DNA of 64,000 nucleotides, taken from assembly GCA_031394355.1 (NCBI GenBank), contig JANNSU010000072.1, positions 13,342 through 77,341 on the forward strand, given 5' to 3'. Position numbers and translations under genes: made by a program. The stretch comes from JAEUMY01 sp031394355. GTDB lineage: Bacteria > Pseudomonadota > Gammaproteobacteria > Burkholderiales > Usitatibacteraceae. Positions 1 through 9,187 of the stretch are shown here, in pieces. Numbering within the stretch: the first letter of the stretch is position 1; every line of letters begins with the position of its first letter. Under the pieces are notes generated by a model, which made no database searches, was not told the origin of the DNA, and saw nothing but the letters and a program-made list of their open reading frames with translations.

Positions 1-1070
1 CCTTCCTTCAGCACGTTCAGCAATTTCCCATCCTTGATCACTTTGACCTGGCCGGACACGATGATGAAAAACGCCTGACCAACATCGCCTTCCAGCAGCA
101 GGCTCTGCTCGCGTGAATGGTTCTCCCAAATCGCACCGCGCAACACTTCCCAGATCTCGGCATCGCGAAAGTCGCGGAAAAAGTCGAGCCTGCGCAGGGA
201 GTTGAATTTCTCAGCCGAGGAAATCTCGAAGCTGTATTTTTCCAGTTGCGGGAACGTCTCGGAAAGATCCCGTGCCATCTGAAACCACGAGGCATAGCGG
301 ATCTTCGGATCTTTCGCCATCGCCTTGTCGACGATTTCAACCAGTCGGTCAGGCAGCTCCGGTCGCAATTGCTTGATCGGCGGTGGGTCCTCATTGAGGA
401 TCTTGTTCAACATCTGTACCGAATTCGATGCCAGGAAAGGCAGCCGACCGGTGAGGATCTCGTACATCACCACGCCGAGGGAGTAGATGTCCGACTGCAC
501 GGAAGGCTCTTCCTCGTTGATCTGCTCCGGCGACATGTAGGCCGGGGAGCCGACGAAGCCGTCGATCTGGGTGTTCTCCGACGACGATATCTGGGCCGTG
601 CCGAAATCACCGATCTTGATGTCATCCCGCTCCGAGAGAAGGATGTTTGCGCTTTTGATGTCGCGGTGGATCACACCGCTCTGGAACGCGTAATCGAGCG
701 CGCGACAGGCCTTGAAAATCACCAACACGGCCTGCCTGACAGGCAGCAAGTTCATCTCGGTACAAAACTTCTTCAGCGAGCCGCCCGGCACATACTCCAT
801 GACGATGTAGCGCATGTCGCCTTCAACGACTGCGTCATACACGCCAACGATATTTGGGTGGGAGAGCTTTCCCACGAGTGAGGCTTCGTTCAGGAACAGC
901 TTCTGGAAGCGTTTCGCCTCATCGGGCGACATGCCTTCAATGCCGATGGCCAACTTGATGGCGACTTTGCGGTCATTGAACTCGTCAACGCCCAGGTACA
1001 CGACCGCAGTCGCGCCCCGACCGACTTCGGAGATCACGTTGTACTTGCCGATCCGATCAGGCTTTTGCAT
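1..1070 (-). CDS. Serine/threonine protein kinase with C-terminal cyclic-nucleotide-binding domain (3' end cut by window)
   Basis: The reading frame starts at the ATG at 1070 (MQKPDRIGKYNV) and is still open at base 1, so 356 codons are visible. The first ~265 residues are a complete Hanks-type kinase: glycine loop GRGATAVVYLG, the VAIK lysine, HRDIKSANILL catalytic loop, DFGTAQ, and the SPAYMSPEQ activation-segment end. From about residue 315 the sequence reads as the start of a cNMP-binding fold (SREQSLLLEGDVGQAFFIIVSGQVKV). Such kinases phosphorylate Ser/Thr on partner proteins; control by a cyclic nucleotide is inferred from the fused domain. A class III cyclase is encoded at about 21 kb, but no link is shown. 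It follows mnmH on the same strand after a 117-bp gap in which I see no clear signal. Confidence 0.9.
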   Translation of the reverse strand, partial: MQKPDRIGKYNVISEVGRGATAVVYLGVDEFNDRKVAIKLAIGIEGMSPDEAKRFQKLFLNEASLVGKLSHPNIVGVYDAVVEGDMRYIVMEYVPGGSLKKFCTEMNLLPVRQAVLVIFKACRALDYAFQSGVIHRDIKSANILLSERDDIKIGDFGTAQISSSENTQIDGFVGSPAYMSPEQINEEEPSVQSDIYSLGVVMYEILTGRLPFLASNSVQMLNKILNEDPPPIKQLRPELPDRLVEIVDKAMAKDPKIRYASWFQMARDLSETFPQLEKYSFEISSAEKFNSLRRLDFFRDFRDAEIWEVLRGAIWENHSREQSLLLEGDVGQAFFIIVSGQVKVIKDGKLLNVLKE

Positions 1071-1187
1071 GTAATTGGTGTCGCAGCGTGCTGGGCGTCA
1101 GGGGCGAGATTTGAGCAGAAGTGTAACCCAAGCCGACCCCCAGCCGGAAAGTTTTGCAAATGTTATCAATTGTTTCGGCGGCATTTG

Positions 1188-2282
1188 TCACCTAAATGCG
1201 AGCTGGTCGGCCAACGCCTTCGCCAGACGACCCAAGCCAGCCGGCGATGCGTCATGCACGGGTAGCGGCATGGCATCGCCGATATGGCGATAGTTTCGGT
1301 ACATCGACTTTGTGTAGGCCGGGTCATAGTGGTGTGCAAGCAGTGCCTCCACCAGCGCATCCCACTCGCCCCGTTCAGCAAGCGCCTTCCAGTCATTGAT
1401 TCTCATGTCGGAATGGAGATCCTGCAAGCAATCCAGTTTTTGCCACAGGAGTGGGACGTCCTGCATGAGATGGCGATAATCTGCCTGGAGCAGGGCAACT
1501 CGTTCAGCCGGTGCAGTGTCCATGAGCACGCATTGCCCGTCCCGCATACGGTCCATCAGCGTGTCCGGAACGCGCAGGAGCCCGACCCGTTTGCTCTCGG
1601 CCTCCACCCATACCGGCCTGGTGGCGTCCAGACGATTCAGTGCGTCCCAGAGTGCAGTTTCAAATGACTTCTGAGAGGGCTGGGGCGCATTCGGCAGCTC
1701 GCCGAGCACCGAGCCGCGATGGGCTGCCATCTCTTCCAGATCCAGCACTTGAGCACCTGCTTCTCGAAGGGCCACCAGCAGCCTGCTCTTTCCTGATCCC
1801 GTTCGGCCACACACCACTTTGAACGTCAATTTCAACGGCAAGGTGTCCAGGTCGCGCCGGACCAAAGCCCGGAATGCCTTGTACCCCCCCTCAAGCTGAG
1901 CAGCCTGCCAACCAATGGCCCGCAGGATGTGGGTCATTGCCCCTGAGCGCGAGCCCCCTCGCCAGCAATAGACCAGTGGTCTCCAGTCTTTGGGCTTCGA
2001 CGAGAAGTGCTGATCGATGTGGTTTGCGATGTTGCGGGCGACGAGGACAGCGCCCAATTTCTTGGCTTCAAATGCAGAAGCCTGCTTGTGCAAGCTACCC
2101 ACCCGGGAACGCTCTTCATTACTCAGAACGGGATGATTTCTTGCACTTGGCACGCGGTCCTCGGCGTATTCATCCGGGCTGCGGACGTCGATGATCGTGT
2201 CGAATTTTGCAAGATTCTCGACAGCAAACCCGACGGCCAGCTGATCCGGTCGTGCTGGCCGATGCAGGCTGTGCTCGGTCAT
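1188..2282 (-). CDS. mnmH: tRNA 2-selenouridine synthase (SelU/MnmH/YbbB)
   Basis: A 364-residue protein of the size usual for the family. An N-terminal rhodanese domain carries the catalytic cysteine in VYCWRGGSRSG (Cys106). A C-terminal P-loop domain has GRTGSGKS at about 159-166. The enzyme replaces the sulfur of 2-thiouridine at the wobble position of certain tRNAs by selenium, through a geranylated intermediate. Its ATG overlaps the stop of tesA in an ATGA arrangement (2279-2282), so the two genes should be co-transcribed. No selD was seen in the window, so selenophosphate supply must come from elsewhere or the enzyme works only as a geranyltransferase. Confidence 0.93.
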   Translation of the reverse strand: MTEHSLHRPARPDQLAVGFAVENLAKFDTIIDVRSPDEYAEDRVPSARNHPVLSNEERSRVGSLHKQASAFEAKKLGAVLVARNIANHIDQHFSSKPKDWRPLVYCWRGGSRSGAMTHILRAIGWQAAQLEGGYKAFRALVRRDLDTLPLKLTFKVVCGRTGSGKSRLLVALREAGAQVLDLEEMAAHRGSVLGELPNAPQPSQKSFETALWDALNRLDATRPVWVEAESKRVGLLRVPDTLMDRMRDGQCVLMDTAPAERVALLQADYRHLMQDVPLLWQKLDCLQDLHSDMRINDWKALAERGEWDALVEALLAHHYDPAYTKSMYRNYRHIGDAMPLPVHDASPAGLGRLAKALADQLAFR

Positions 2283-2989
2283 GACTTGACGCGAAGCGCG
2301 GTTTGAACTGCAGGCCAGACGTTGTCTAGCAGTCTGGGCTGGGCAGCTGCACCCGGATGCAGACCATCTGGCAGGAACAGTTGCGGCTTGTCCGCGATGC
2401 CCTCCAGCAGAAAGGGAACCAGTCCCGCCTTGTGCGACTTTGCCAGCACGGGATAGAGTTCACGGAACTCCCGGGCATATTCAAGGCCATAGTTGGGCGG
2501 AATCTGGATACCGACGAGAATCGGCACAGCACGAGCGGCCTTGATTTCGCGCACCATGGCATCCAGATTGCTGCGCGTGTCTGCCAGCGGTAGTCCTCGC
2601 AGCGCGTCATTGGCACCCAATTGCAGCAGCACATGGGTAGGTTTGTGGCGGAAAAGATCAGTTTTCAGTCGGGCTTTGCCGCCAAGGGTCGTCTCACCAC
2701 TGACACTGGCGTTGATGACCCGGGACTGGGGATGCGATTTCTTGATGCGTTGTTCCATCAGGGAAACCCAGCCCAGAGATGGGTCGATGTTGTAGGCAGC
2801 CGACAGGCTGTCGCCAAAAACCATGATGCGTATCTCAGGCGATGATTGCGGGGATTGCGAGGTTTGCGAGGCTTGAGAAGAGGCTTGAACCGTCGTCCAG
2901 CCGCTACAAAGCACTACCAGCACCAAGAAGACGCTTTGTATCGCAATGCGATGCATCAAAGGCGAGGAATTGTGTAACGTGTCAGACAT
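2279..2989 (-). CDS. tesA: Periplasmic arylesterase/lysophospholipase of the GDSL (SGNH) family, TesA-like
   Basis: 236 residues. A hydrophobic segment at about 14-36 is a signal peptide. It is followed by a Ser/Gln-rich stretch and then the block I motif VFGDSLS with the nucleophile at Ser61. GANDALRG (block III) and DGLHPG (block V, catalytic Asp and His) are also present. The start at 2989 is chosen because GGAG lies 9 bp ahead of it; the internal ATG at 2956 has no such site. The gene is divergent from ybbA-ybbP, the same tesA/ybbA/ybbP neighbourhood as in E. coli. The substrate (esters, lysophospholipids, acyl-CoA) cannot be read from the sequence. Confidence 0.92.
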   Translation of the reverse strand: MSDTLHNSSPLMHRIAIQSVFLVLVVLCSGWTTVQASSQASQTSQSPQSSPEIRIMVFGDSLSAAYNIDPSLGWVSLMEQRIKKSHPQSRVINASVSGETTLGGKARLKTDLFRHKPTHVLLQLGANDALRGLPLADTRSNLDAMVREIKAARAVPILVGIQIPPNYGLEYAREFRELYPVLAKSHKAGLVPFLLEGIADKPQLFLPDGLHPGAAAQPRLLDNVWPAVQTALRVKS

Positions 2990-3079
2990 TGCAAATTCTC
3001 CATTCGGTGGGTCTATTGTCCCTACCGGTTTGTTTCACATTCAAACCGGACCGATTCTCCGGAAAAGACCATCACTTCC

Positions 3080-3868
3080 ATGACCCTGTCAACACTCGCA
3101 CGCCAGCAAGCAGCCTTACCCGACGCACCTGCAGATACTCAAGCTTCCCAGTCCAATGCATTGCCCACCGCTACCGCTTCTGTACCGGTCGTGCCCGTTG
3201 TGAAGGTGGAGGGGCTTACCAAGCGGGTCTCGACAGCAGAACACGAGCTCACAATTGTCAAGGATGTGCATTTTACGGTGCAGGCCGGTGAAGCGGTCGC
3301 CATAGTGGGTGCCTCAGGGTCCGGAAAGTCAACGCTGCTCGGGCTGCTTGCCGGTTTGGACACGCCAACGGCGGGCCGCGTTCTCATCAACGGCACTGAT
3401 CTCAATGGCTTGGATGAAGATGGGCGCGCTGCGCTGCGGGGTCGCCTTGTGGGGTTCGTGTTTCAGTCTTTCCAGCTGCTACCGTCTCTCACTGCACGGG
3501 AAAATGTGATGCTGCCGCTTGAATTGGCGGGTATCGACCGTGCCGCTTCCCGGGCGGAAGACATTCTTGCCCGGGTTGGCCTGGGCGAGCGCATGGGCCA
3601 TTACCCCAAGCAGCTTTCAGGTGGCGAGCAGCAACGGGTTGCCATCGCTCGGGCGTTTGTCACCGAGCCCACACTGCTGTTTGCCGACGAGCCCACCGGA
3701 AATCTCGATGCCCGTACCGGACAGACCATGATTGAACTCCTGTTTCAGCTGAATCGGGAGCGCGGTACAACGCTCATTCTGGTGACGCACGACACCGGGC
3801 TTGCCAGCCTGTGCGGTCGCAAGCTGACCATCGCCGCCGGCGAGATTGTCGAAGCGGGCGACGCATGA
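3080..3868 (+). CDS. ybbA: ABC transporter ATP-binding protein YbbA
   Basis: 262 residues. The ATPase core begins near residue 41, with Walker A GASGSGKST at 77-85, signature LSGGEQQRVAIARA at 179-191 and Walker B LLFADEPTGNLD. It belongs to the LolD/MacB type and pairs with the FtsX-like permease that follows, whose ATG overlaps this stop (ATGA, 3865-3868). The first ~40 residues are Ala/Thr-rich and poorly conserved in appearance, so translation might begin later. The YbbAP complex is thought to extract hydrophobic compounds or lipids from the membrane, which suits its divergent neighbour tesA. The exact substrate is unknown. Confidence 0.92.
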   Translation: MTLSTLARQQAALPDAPADTQASQSNALPTATASVPVVPVVKVEGLTKRVSTAEHELTIVKDVHFTVQAGEAVAIVGASGSGKSTLLGLLAGLDTPTAGRVLINGTDLNGLDEDGRAALRGRLVGFVFQSFQLLPSLTARENVMLPLELAGIDRAASRAEDILARVGLGERMGHYPKQLSGGEQQRVAIARAFVTEPTLLFADEPTGNLDARTGQTMIELLFQLNRERGTTLILVTHDTGLASLCGRKLTIAAGEIVEAGDA

Positions 3869-6369
3869 ATCGTCTCAGACTCTCTGCCCGAATGTTGCGG
3901 CGAAACTGGCAGGCTGGCGAAAGTCGGGTGCTGCTGTTCGCGCTATTCATCGCGGTTGCCAGCGTCACAACGGTCGGATTTTTCGCCGACCGGGTGCAGC
4001 AGGCACTGAAGCTCCAGGCCAATGAGCTGATTGGCGGTGATCTCGTGTTGATCACGGATCAGCCTACGCCAGCGGAGTATCGACCCCTTGCAGAATCCCT
4101 CGGCCTGTCAAGGGCCGAAACGGCCACGTTCCCCAGCATGGTAAGCGTCGAAGAGGGCGGAGCGAGCCTCGCGGAAGTCAAGGCAGTGACCGAAGGCTTC
4201 CCGCTGAGGGGACGCGTTCGCATCAGCGATGCCCCGGGGCAGCCTGATCGCGAAGCTGACGGTGTACCGTCGCCCGGAACCGTCTGGGTGGCGGAGCCGC
4301 TGCTTGGCAAGGCAGACCTCAAAATAGGGGATCTGCTTACAGTCGGTCGGGCAAGGCTCAAGGTGACCGCGCTTGTCACCAAAGAACCAGACAATGTGCT
4401 GGATTACTTTGGTGTGGCGCCGAGGGTGATGATCAATCGCGCCGATCTGGCGGCCACCGGGCTGGTTCAGGTCGGTAGTCGTGTCACGTATCGATTGCTG
4501 CTGTCGGGCGAGGCAGCGGCAGTTGAAGCGTTCCGTACTCAGGTGAAACCGCGTCTGGTGCGAGGCCAGCGCATGGAGACGGTGCGAGACGCCCGCTCGG
4601 AGGTTCGCGTGTCGCTTGACCGTGCCAGCCGTTTTCTGGGTCTCGCAGCGCTGCTGTCCGTCATTCTGGCGTCCGTAGCGGTTGCATTGGCCGCGCGCCG
4701 CTTTTCGCAAAGGCAGATGGACCATTGCGCCATGATGCGTTGCCTGGGTGCTTCGCAAGCTGACATTTTTCTGTTGAATCTGTATCAATTCGCGATGCTG
4801 GGTGTCATGGCGTCTGCGCTGGGCGCCTTGGCTGGTTTTGGCGCGCAGGCGTTGTTGGCAAGCCTGTTGTCCGGGTTCTTCACCGTGGCACTGCCGGCAC
4901 CTGGGCCCGTACCCGCTCTTCAGGGTGCGTTGACCGGTTTTGTCCTGCTGCTGGGCTTCACCGTGCCACCGCTGCTGAGACTCCGCAGCGTGTCAACGCT
5001 GCGTGTACTGAGACGCGATGTTGGCGGTTTGGAAGGGTTCAGTGTCGGGGCTTACGCGATGGGACTCTCTGCGCTGGCAGGCCTGATCATCTGGCGTGCT
5101 GGTGATGTCAAGTTGGGTGCCATTGCAGTGGGTGGATTTGCGCTTGCTCTGGGTGTCGCTGCATTGCTTGGATTTGTACTCATTCATCTGGCAGCGGGGC
5201 TTCGTGGGCGCATTGCAGGCGTGTTCGGGGGCGCATTGCGCTACGGGCTCGCCAACATGAAACGCCGTACCGGTGGCAGTCTGGTACAGATCATGGCCCT
5301 CGGCCTTGGCATCATGGCAATGCTTTTGCTCACATTGGTGCGCACAGACATCATTTCGCGTTGGCAGGCGTCCATGCCGAAAGACGCGCCGAACCGGTTC
5401 GTGATCAACATCCAGGCGGATCAATTGAAGCCGGTGCAGGACTATTTTTCGGCACGGAATCTGGCAACGCCGGATCTCTATCCGATGGTCCGTGGGCGAC
5501 TGGTGGCCATCAACGAGGCGCCCGTGAACAAGGCAGCCTACAAGGATGAGCGTGCCCGTCGGATGGTCGAACGCGAGTTCAACATGACCTTTGGTGAGCA
5601 ACTCAGGCCCGATAACCGGATTGTGGCGGGTGAATGGTGGAAGCCGGGGAGTGGTTCAAAGTCCTTCTCGGTCGAGGAGGGGCTGGCCAAGTCTCTGGGA
5701 CTCAAGTTGGGCGACACCCTGACTTATGAGATTGCGGGCAGCCGCTTCACGGGCAGCATAGCGAGCCTGCGCCAGGTCGACTGGGATTCCTTCAAGCCGA
5801 ATTTCTTCGTGATCGCAAGCCCGGGGCTGATCGACAACTATCCCGCCAGTTACATCACGAGCTTCAAGCTGCAAGCGGGCAATGAAGCGGTGGTCACGGG
5901 GCTGGTGAAACAGTTTCCGAATCTGTCCGTGATTGATTTGTCGGCCATCATGCTGCAGGTTCAGACCATTTCCGATCAGGTTGCCAAAGCCGTGGAATTT
6001 GTCTTCCTGTTTGCGCTGTTGGCTGGCCTGGTGGTCTTGTATGCGGCCATTTCCACCACCCAGGATGAGCGAGTATTCGAAGGGGCGATCATGCGCACGC
6101 TGGGTGCACAGAAGCGCCAGCTCATCATGCTGCAGACAGCTGAATTCCTTGCAATCGGGGTGCTGGCCGGTGTGGTGGCGGCCGGTGGTGCCATCGGCTT
6201 GGGCAAGTTGTTGTCCGAGCAGGTACTTGGCGTCCCCTACGTCATCAATTGGCTCGTGCCTGCGATCGGTATTGCCGCGGGTGCGATCGGTGTCACTTTG
6301 GCAGGTCTGGTTGGGACAAGGGCGACAGTCAATAGCCCGCCTTTGCAAACCATCCGGGGCGTGACCTGA
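3865..6369 (+). CDS. ybbP: ABC transporter permease YbbP (FtsX family)
   Basis: 834 residues starting MNRLRLSARMLRRNW. The open frame extends upstream to 3811, but the ATG at 3865 overlaps the ybbA stop and gives the usual N-terminus. There is one membrane helix near the start, a long periplasmic region, two FtsX-type helix blocks (about 250-470 and 690-820) with VSTLRVLRRDVGG and MRTLGAQKRQL motifs, and a second periplasmic domain. It forms the membrane part of the YbbAP exporter. A strong bidirectional terminator follows at 6386-6430. Confidence 0.92.
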   Translation: MNRLRLSARMLRRNWQAGESRVLLFALFIAVASVTTVGFFADRVQQALKLQANELIGGDLVLITDQPTPAEYRPLAESLGLSRAETATFPSMVSVEEGGASLAEVKAVTEGFPLRGRVRISDAPGQPDREADGVPSPGTVWVAEPLLGKADLKIGDLLTVGRARLKVTALVTKEPDNVLDYFGVAPRVMINRADLAATGLVQVGSRVTYRLLLSGEAAAVEAFRTQVKPRLVRGQRMETVRDARSEVRVSLDRASRFLGLAALLSVILASVAVALAARRFSQRQMDHCAMMRCLGASQADIFLLNLYQFAMLGVMASALGALAGFGAQALLASLLSGFFTVALPAPGPVPALQGALTGFVLLLGFTVPPLLRLRSVSTLRVLRRDVGGLEGFSVGAYAMGLSALAGLIIWRAGDVKLGAIAVGGFALALGVAALLGFVLIHLAAGLRGRIAGVFGGALRYGLANMKRRTGGSLVQIMALGLGIMAMLLLTLVRTDIISRWQASMPKDAPNRFVINIQADQLKPVQDYFSARNLATPDLYPMVRGRLVAINEAPVNKAAYKDERARRMVEREFNMTFGEQLRPDNRIVAGEWWKPGSGSKSFSVEEGLAKSLGLKLGDTLTYEIAGSRFTGSIASLRQVDWDSFKPNFFVIASPGLIDNYPASYITSFKLQAGNEAVVTGLVKQFPNLSVIDLSAIMLQVQTISDQVAKAVEFVFLFALLAGLVVLYAAISTTQDERVFEGAIMRTLGAQKRQLIMLQTAEFLAIGVLAGVVAAGGAIGLGKLLSEQVLGVPYVINWLVPAIGIAAGAIGVTLAGLVGTRATVNSPPLQTIRGVT

Positions 6370-6385
6370 TCGGATATCGGGCTAC

Positions 6386-6430
6386 TGCATCAATGAAAAC
6401 GGCGCCAGAAGCGCCGTTTTCATTGATGCA
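6386..6430. terminator. Bidirectional rho-independent terminator between ybbP and bamD
   Basis: A perfect 20-bp inverted repeat (6386-6405 and 6411-6430) with a 5-nt loop CAGAA. The inner stem GGCGC is flanked by AAAA and TTTT on either side. It lies between two convergent genes and would stop transcription from both. Confidence 0.9.
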
Positions 6431-6442
6431 GGTTCGGAACGT

Positions 6443-7261
6443 CTACCAGAGTTTCCACCATGGCTTTTGCGCGGGACTCGCAGAGGCGGCATTGTCTGGA
6501 AAGTTCTTTTGCAAGACTCGGCGGGCATCTGCGGCCAGCTCCTTCATTTCCAGCTTTTCGTAGGCCCTCACCATCATTTCCAGCGCATCCTGATTAGCCG
6601 GTGCTTGCGGGTAGCGCGTCAGCGTGGCCTGCGCCCGGTTTACTGCGGCAAGGTATGCGCCACGGTTGTAGTAGTACTTCGCCACCAAAATCTCGTGCCT
6701 TGCCAGGGTGTTGACCAGAAAGACCATGCGGGCGCGTGAATCGTCTGCGTATTTGCTCTCCGGGAAGCGTTCAGCCAGCTCCTTGAAACTGTCAAATGAC
6801 TCACGCAGCGCTTTCGGATCACGTTCCGACATGTCCTGGCTGAGCCATGAACCCAGAAATCCCAGGTCCAGCTTGTAGTGCGTCAGACCCTTCAGGTAGA
6901 TCGCATAGTCCACGGCTGGATGGTTGGGGTGAAGCTTGATGAAGCGGTCGGCCGCTGCAATGGCGGCAGCGCTTTCACCTTCGCGGTAATTGGCGTAGGC
7001 GACATCCAGTTGCGCTTGCTGCGAGAAGCGGCCAAAGGGGTACTTCGCCTCCAGTTGTTCATAGAGCTTGATGGCACCCAGATTGTTGCCGGAGTCCAAT
7101 TCCTCCCGGGCGGCGCGGTAGAACTGTTCCACGGTCCAGGCCTTTTGCGGATCCAGCTTGTCACCCAACAAGCCGCATCCCGACAGCAACAAGGTCGTGG
7201 TCAGCAGGGTGGACGCCAGCAGGCGGGAGCTCAGGGGCAAAGCGGATACACTGCGCGGCAT
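6443..7261 (-). CDS. bamD: Outer membrane protein assembly factor BamD (ComL lipoprotein)
   Basis: 272 residues. The lipoprotein signal ends in the lipobox LLLSGC with the acylated cysteine at residue 29. The rest is made of TPR-like helices typical of BamD (YEQLEAKYPFGRFSQQAQLDVAYANY, RYPQAPANQDALEMMVRAYEKL). BamD is an essential partner of BamA in inserting beta-barrel proteins into the outer membrane. The start codon (7261-7259) interlocks with the proposed rluD start on the other strand, so the promoters of both genes must lie within each other's coding region, or rluD starts a little later. Confidence 0.94.
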   Translation of the reverse strand: MPRSVSALPLSSRLLASTLLTTTLLLSGCGLLGDKLDPQKAWTVEQFYRAAREELDSGNNLGAIKLYEQLEAKYPFGRFSQQAQLDVAYANYREGESAAAIAAADRFIKLHPNHPAVDYAIYLKGLTHYKLDLGFLGSWLSQDMSERDPKALRESFDSFKELAERFPESKYADDSRARMVFLVNTLARHEILVAKYYYNRGAYLAAVNRAQATLTRYPQAPANQDALEMMVRAYEKLEMKELAADARRVLQKNFPDNAASASPAQKPWWKLW

Positions 7262-8258
7262 GTCGGACCTCGAATTCGAAGACGAAGATTATAGCCCAAG
7301 CGTTCAGTCTGCCGTCCGGCGCGAATCGTTTGTGATGGGACATGCCGATGCCGGCCTCAGGCTGGATCAGGCGCTGGCGCGGCACCTTCCTGATGTTTCC
7401 CGCACCAGGCTGGGCGAGCTCGCCCGGGAGGGCTGTGTCCTGGTGGACGGAAAGCCGACTGAGCCAAAGCGCAGGCTGGCCGGATTTGAGTGCGTTGAGG
7501 TGACACTGCCGCCGCGAGAGCAGGACCAAGCTTTCCTCCCAGAGCCGGTGCCGCTTTCGATTGTGCATGCCGATGCGGAGGTGCTGGTGTTGAACAAGCC
7601 GGCCGGTCTGGTGGTCCACCCTGCGGCGGGAAATTGGCAGGGCACTCTGTTGAATGGTCTCTTGCACTTCGACGCCTCACTCGCTCGAGTACCGAGGGCT
7701 GGCATCGTGCATCGTCTCGACAAGGACACGACAGGCCTGATGGTGGTCGCACGGACGGAGAGTGCTCAGACGATGCTGGTTCGACAATTGCAGGCGCGGA
7801 CTGTGCGCCGTGAGTACGTTGCCATCGCACAGGGTGCCGTTGAGGCACCTGTGCGAATTGATGCGCCCATCGGGCGACATCCCCGCCAGCGTACAAAGAT
7901 GGCAGTCGTACCGGAAGATCGAGGTGGCAAGCCTGCCGCGACGCGTGTGGAATTGCTGGAGTCGATGCCTGCACACTCCTTGATTGAATGCAGTCTGGAA
8001 ACCGGGCGTACACACCAGATACGGGTCCATCTGCAGTCCATCGGTCATTCCCTGGAGGGAGACACGACCTATGGGGCGAAACCCTGGACGACCAATCCCA
8101 CCTGGTCTTCAGCGGTGAAGCGATTCAACCGGCAGGCCCTGCATGCCCGCGGCCTCGCCTTCGTGCATCCGACGACTGGTCTGACCCTGGCATTCGAGGC
8201 GCCGCCGCCGTCAGATTTCGAACAGCTACTCGCATCGCTACGCATTGGCGCGCAATGA
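7260..8258 (+). CDS. rluD: 23S rRNA pseudouridine(1911/1915/1917) synthase RluD
   Basis: 332 residues from the ATG at 7260. An N-terminal S4 domain (LRLDQALARHLPDVSRTRLGELARE, about 33-57) precedes the RluA-type catalytic core with HRLDKDTTGL (catalytic Asp154) and GRTHQIRVHLQSIGHSLEGD. It makes three pseudouridines in helix 69 of 23S rRNA. An alternative start is the ATG at 7335 (MGHADAGLRLDQAL), which resembles the E. coli N-terminus more closely. The acidic stretch SDLEFEDEDYS before it supports the earlier start only weakly. The stop overlaps the pgeF start (ATGA). Confidence 0.92.
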   Translation: MSDLEFEDEDYSPSVQSAVRRESFVMGHADAGLRLDQALARHLPDVSRTRLGELAREGCVLVDGKPTEPKRRLAGFECVEVTLPPREQDQAFLPEPVPLSIVHADAEVLVLNKPAGLVVHPAAGNWQGTLLNGLLHFDASLARVPRAGIVHRLDKDTTGLMVVARTESAQTMLVRQLQARTVRREYVAIAQGAVEAPVRIDAPIGRHPRQRTKMAVVPEDRGGKPAATRVELLESMPAHSLIECSLETGRTHQIRVHLQSIGHSLEGDTTYGAKPWTTNPTWSSAVKRFNRQALHARGLAFVHPTTGLTLAFEAPPPSDFEQLLASLRIGAQ

Positions 8259-9013
8259 CCTTGCCTGGACACCTCACTGCGGACTGGCCCGCGCCTGCGA
8301 ATATTCGCACCCTGTTCACGACCCGTACTGGCGGGATCTCGTCAGGCGACTTCGGTTCGTTCAATCTGGGTCTGCAGGTTGGCGATGAGGCGTCCGCGGT
8401 CAACGTGAATCGCGAGCGTCTTCGGCACACGGTCGGCGGCGAGCTGGCCTTTCTGTCACAAGTGCACGGCACCGATTGCGTCCGACTTCCCCGACTTTCT
8501 TCTGCCAGCCCGCTTGTTGCTGACGCTGCATGGACCACTGCTGTCGGCTGCGTCTGCACTGTTCTGGTCGCTGACTGCTTGCCGGTATTTCTTGCCCGGC
8601 GTGACGGTTCGGCCGTGGGCATTGCGCATGCCGGCTGGAAGGGGCTGGCGCAAGGTGTGCTTCCCAACATCGTGGCAGCGATGAGCGAGGGCAGGTCAGC
8701 GCATGAGCTGGTCGCCTGGCTTGGCCCATGCATCGGTCCCGACGCGTTTGAAGTGGGCCCGGATGTTCGTGGTGCGTTCCTGGCAAGGGATGCCGGGGCA
8801 GGGCACGCATTTCTCGCCAAACCCAACGGTAAATGGCTGGGGAGCCTTCCAGCGCTGGCCCGACGCAGTCTCAATACTGCAGGTGTGACCGCCGTCTTCG
8901 GTGGTGGGGCATGCACCTACTCCGATGCAGAGCGATTCTTTTCCCACCGGCGCGCAACGCACGCCGGGGCTCGCACCGGGCGCATGGCGGGACTCATCTG
9001 GCGTGATGCTTGA
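8255..9013 (+). CDS. pgeF: Purine nucleoside phosphorylase / peptidoglycan editing factor PgeF (YfiH, LACC1 family)
   Basis: 252 residues from the ATG at 8255, which overlaps the rluD stop. Family motifs are TTRTGGISSGDFGSFNLG, QVHGTD, VADCLPVFLA, GIAHAGWKGL and LGPCIGPDAFEVG, which supply the Cys/His zinc and substrate site. Members cleave purine nucleosides with phosphate and in E. coli remove miscoupled muropeptide precursors. One copy of the 12-bp palindrome (8297-8308) lies near the 5' end and is read as ANIR within PAPANIRTLF. Coupling with rluD is common in proteobacteria. Confidence 0.92.
   Translation: MTLPGHLTADWPAPANIRTLFTTRTGGISSGDFGSFNLGLQVGDEASAVNVNRERLRHTVGGELAFLSQVHGTDCVRLPRLSSASPLVADAAWTTAVGCVCTVLVADCLPVFLARRDGSAVGIAHAGWKGLAQGVLPNIVAAMSEGRSAHELVAWLGPCIGPDAFEVGPDVRGAFLARDAGAGHAFLAKPNGKWLGSLPALARRSLNTAGVTAVFGGGACTYSDAERFFSHRRATHAGARTGRMAGLIWRDA
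8297..8308. repeat. Iterated palindrome GCGAATATTCGC, inside pgeF
   Basis: Perfect 12-bp palindrome, flanked by T and A, read in frame as Ala-Asn-Ile-Arg near the N-terminus of PgeF. It is the first of 20 perfect copies in the window. Confidence 0.95.
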
Positions 9014-9187
9014 CGACTGGCCGGGTGCAGTTCGAGGGCTGACTTGGTGCGGCCCAAGTGCTGCCCAAGCGCAGCTCAGGTACAGCCCGGGTCGCGTTTG
9101 ATGGTTTTCTGCGGGGACTTGACAGCCATGTTAGGCTGCATCCATGACACAACTTTGTTGCATCTGGGCTGATTTTCGGCGGTCTCC

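Noticed and set aside
5656..6348. Long open frame on the minus strand (230 codons) within ybbP
   Set aside because: It is antisense to a well-supported permease gene, has a His/Gln/Arg-rich composition typical of shadow frames and no ribosome binding site.
9119..9147. Promoter for the ZIP transporter based on TTGACA at 9119
   Set aside because: No acceptable -10 hexamer at 16-18 bp; kept only as a remark.
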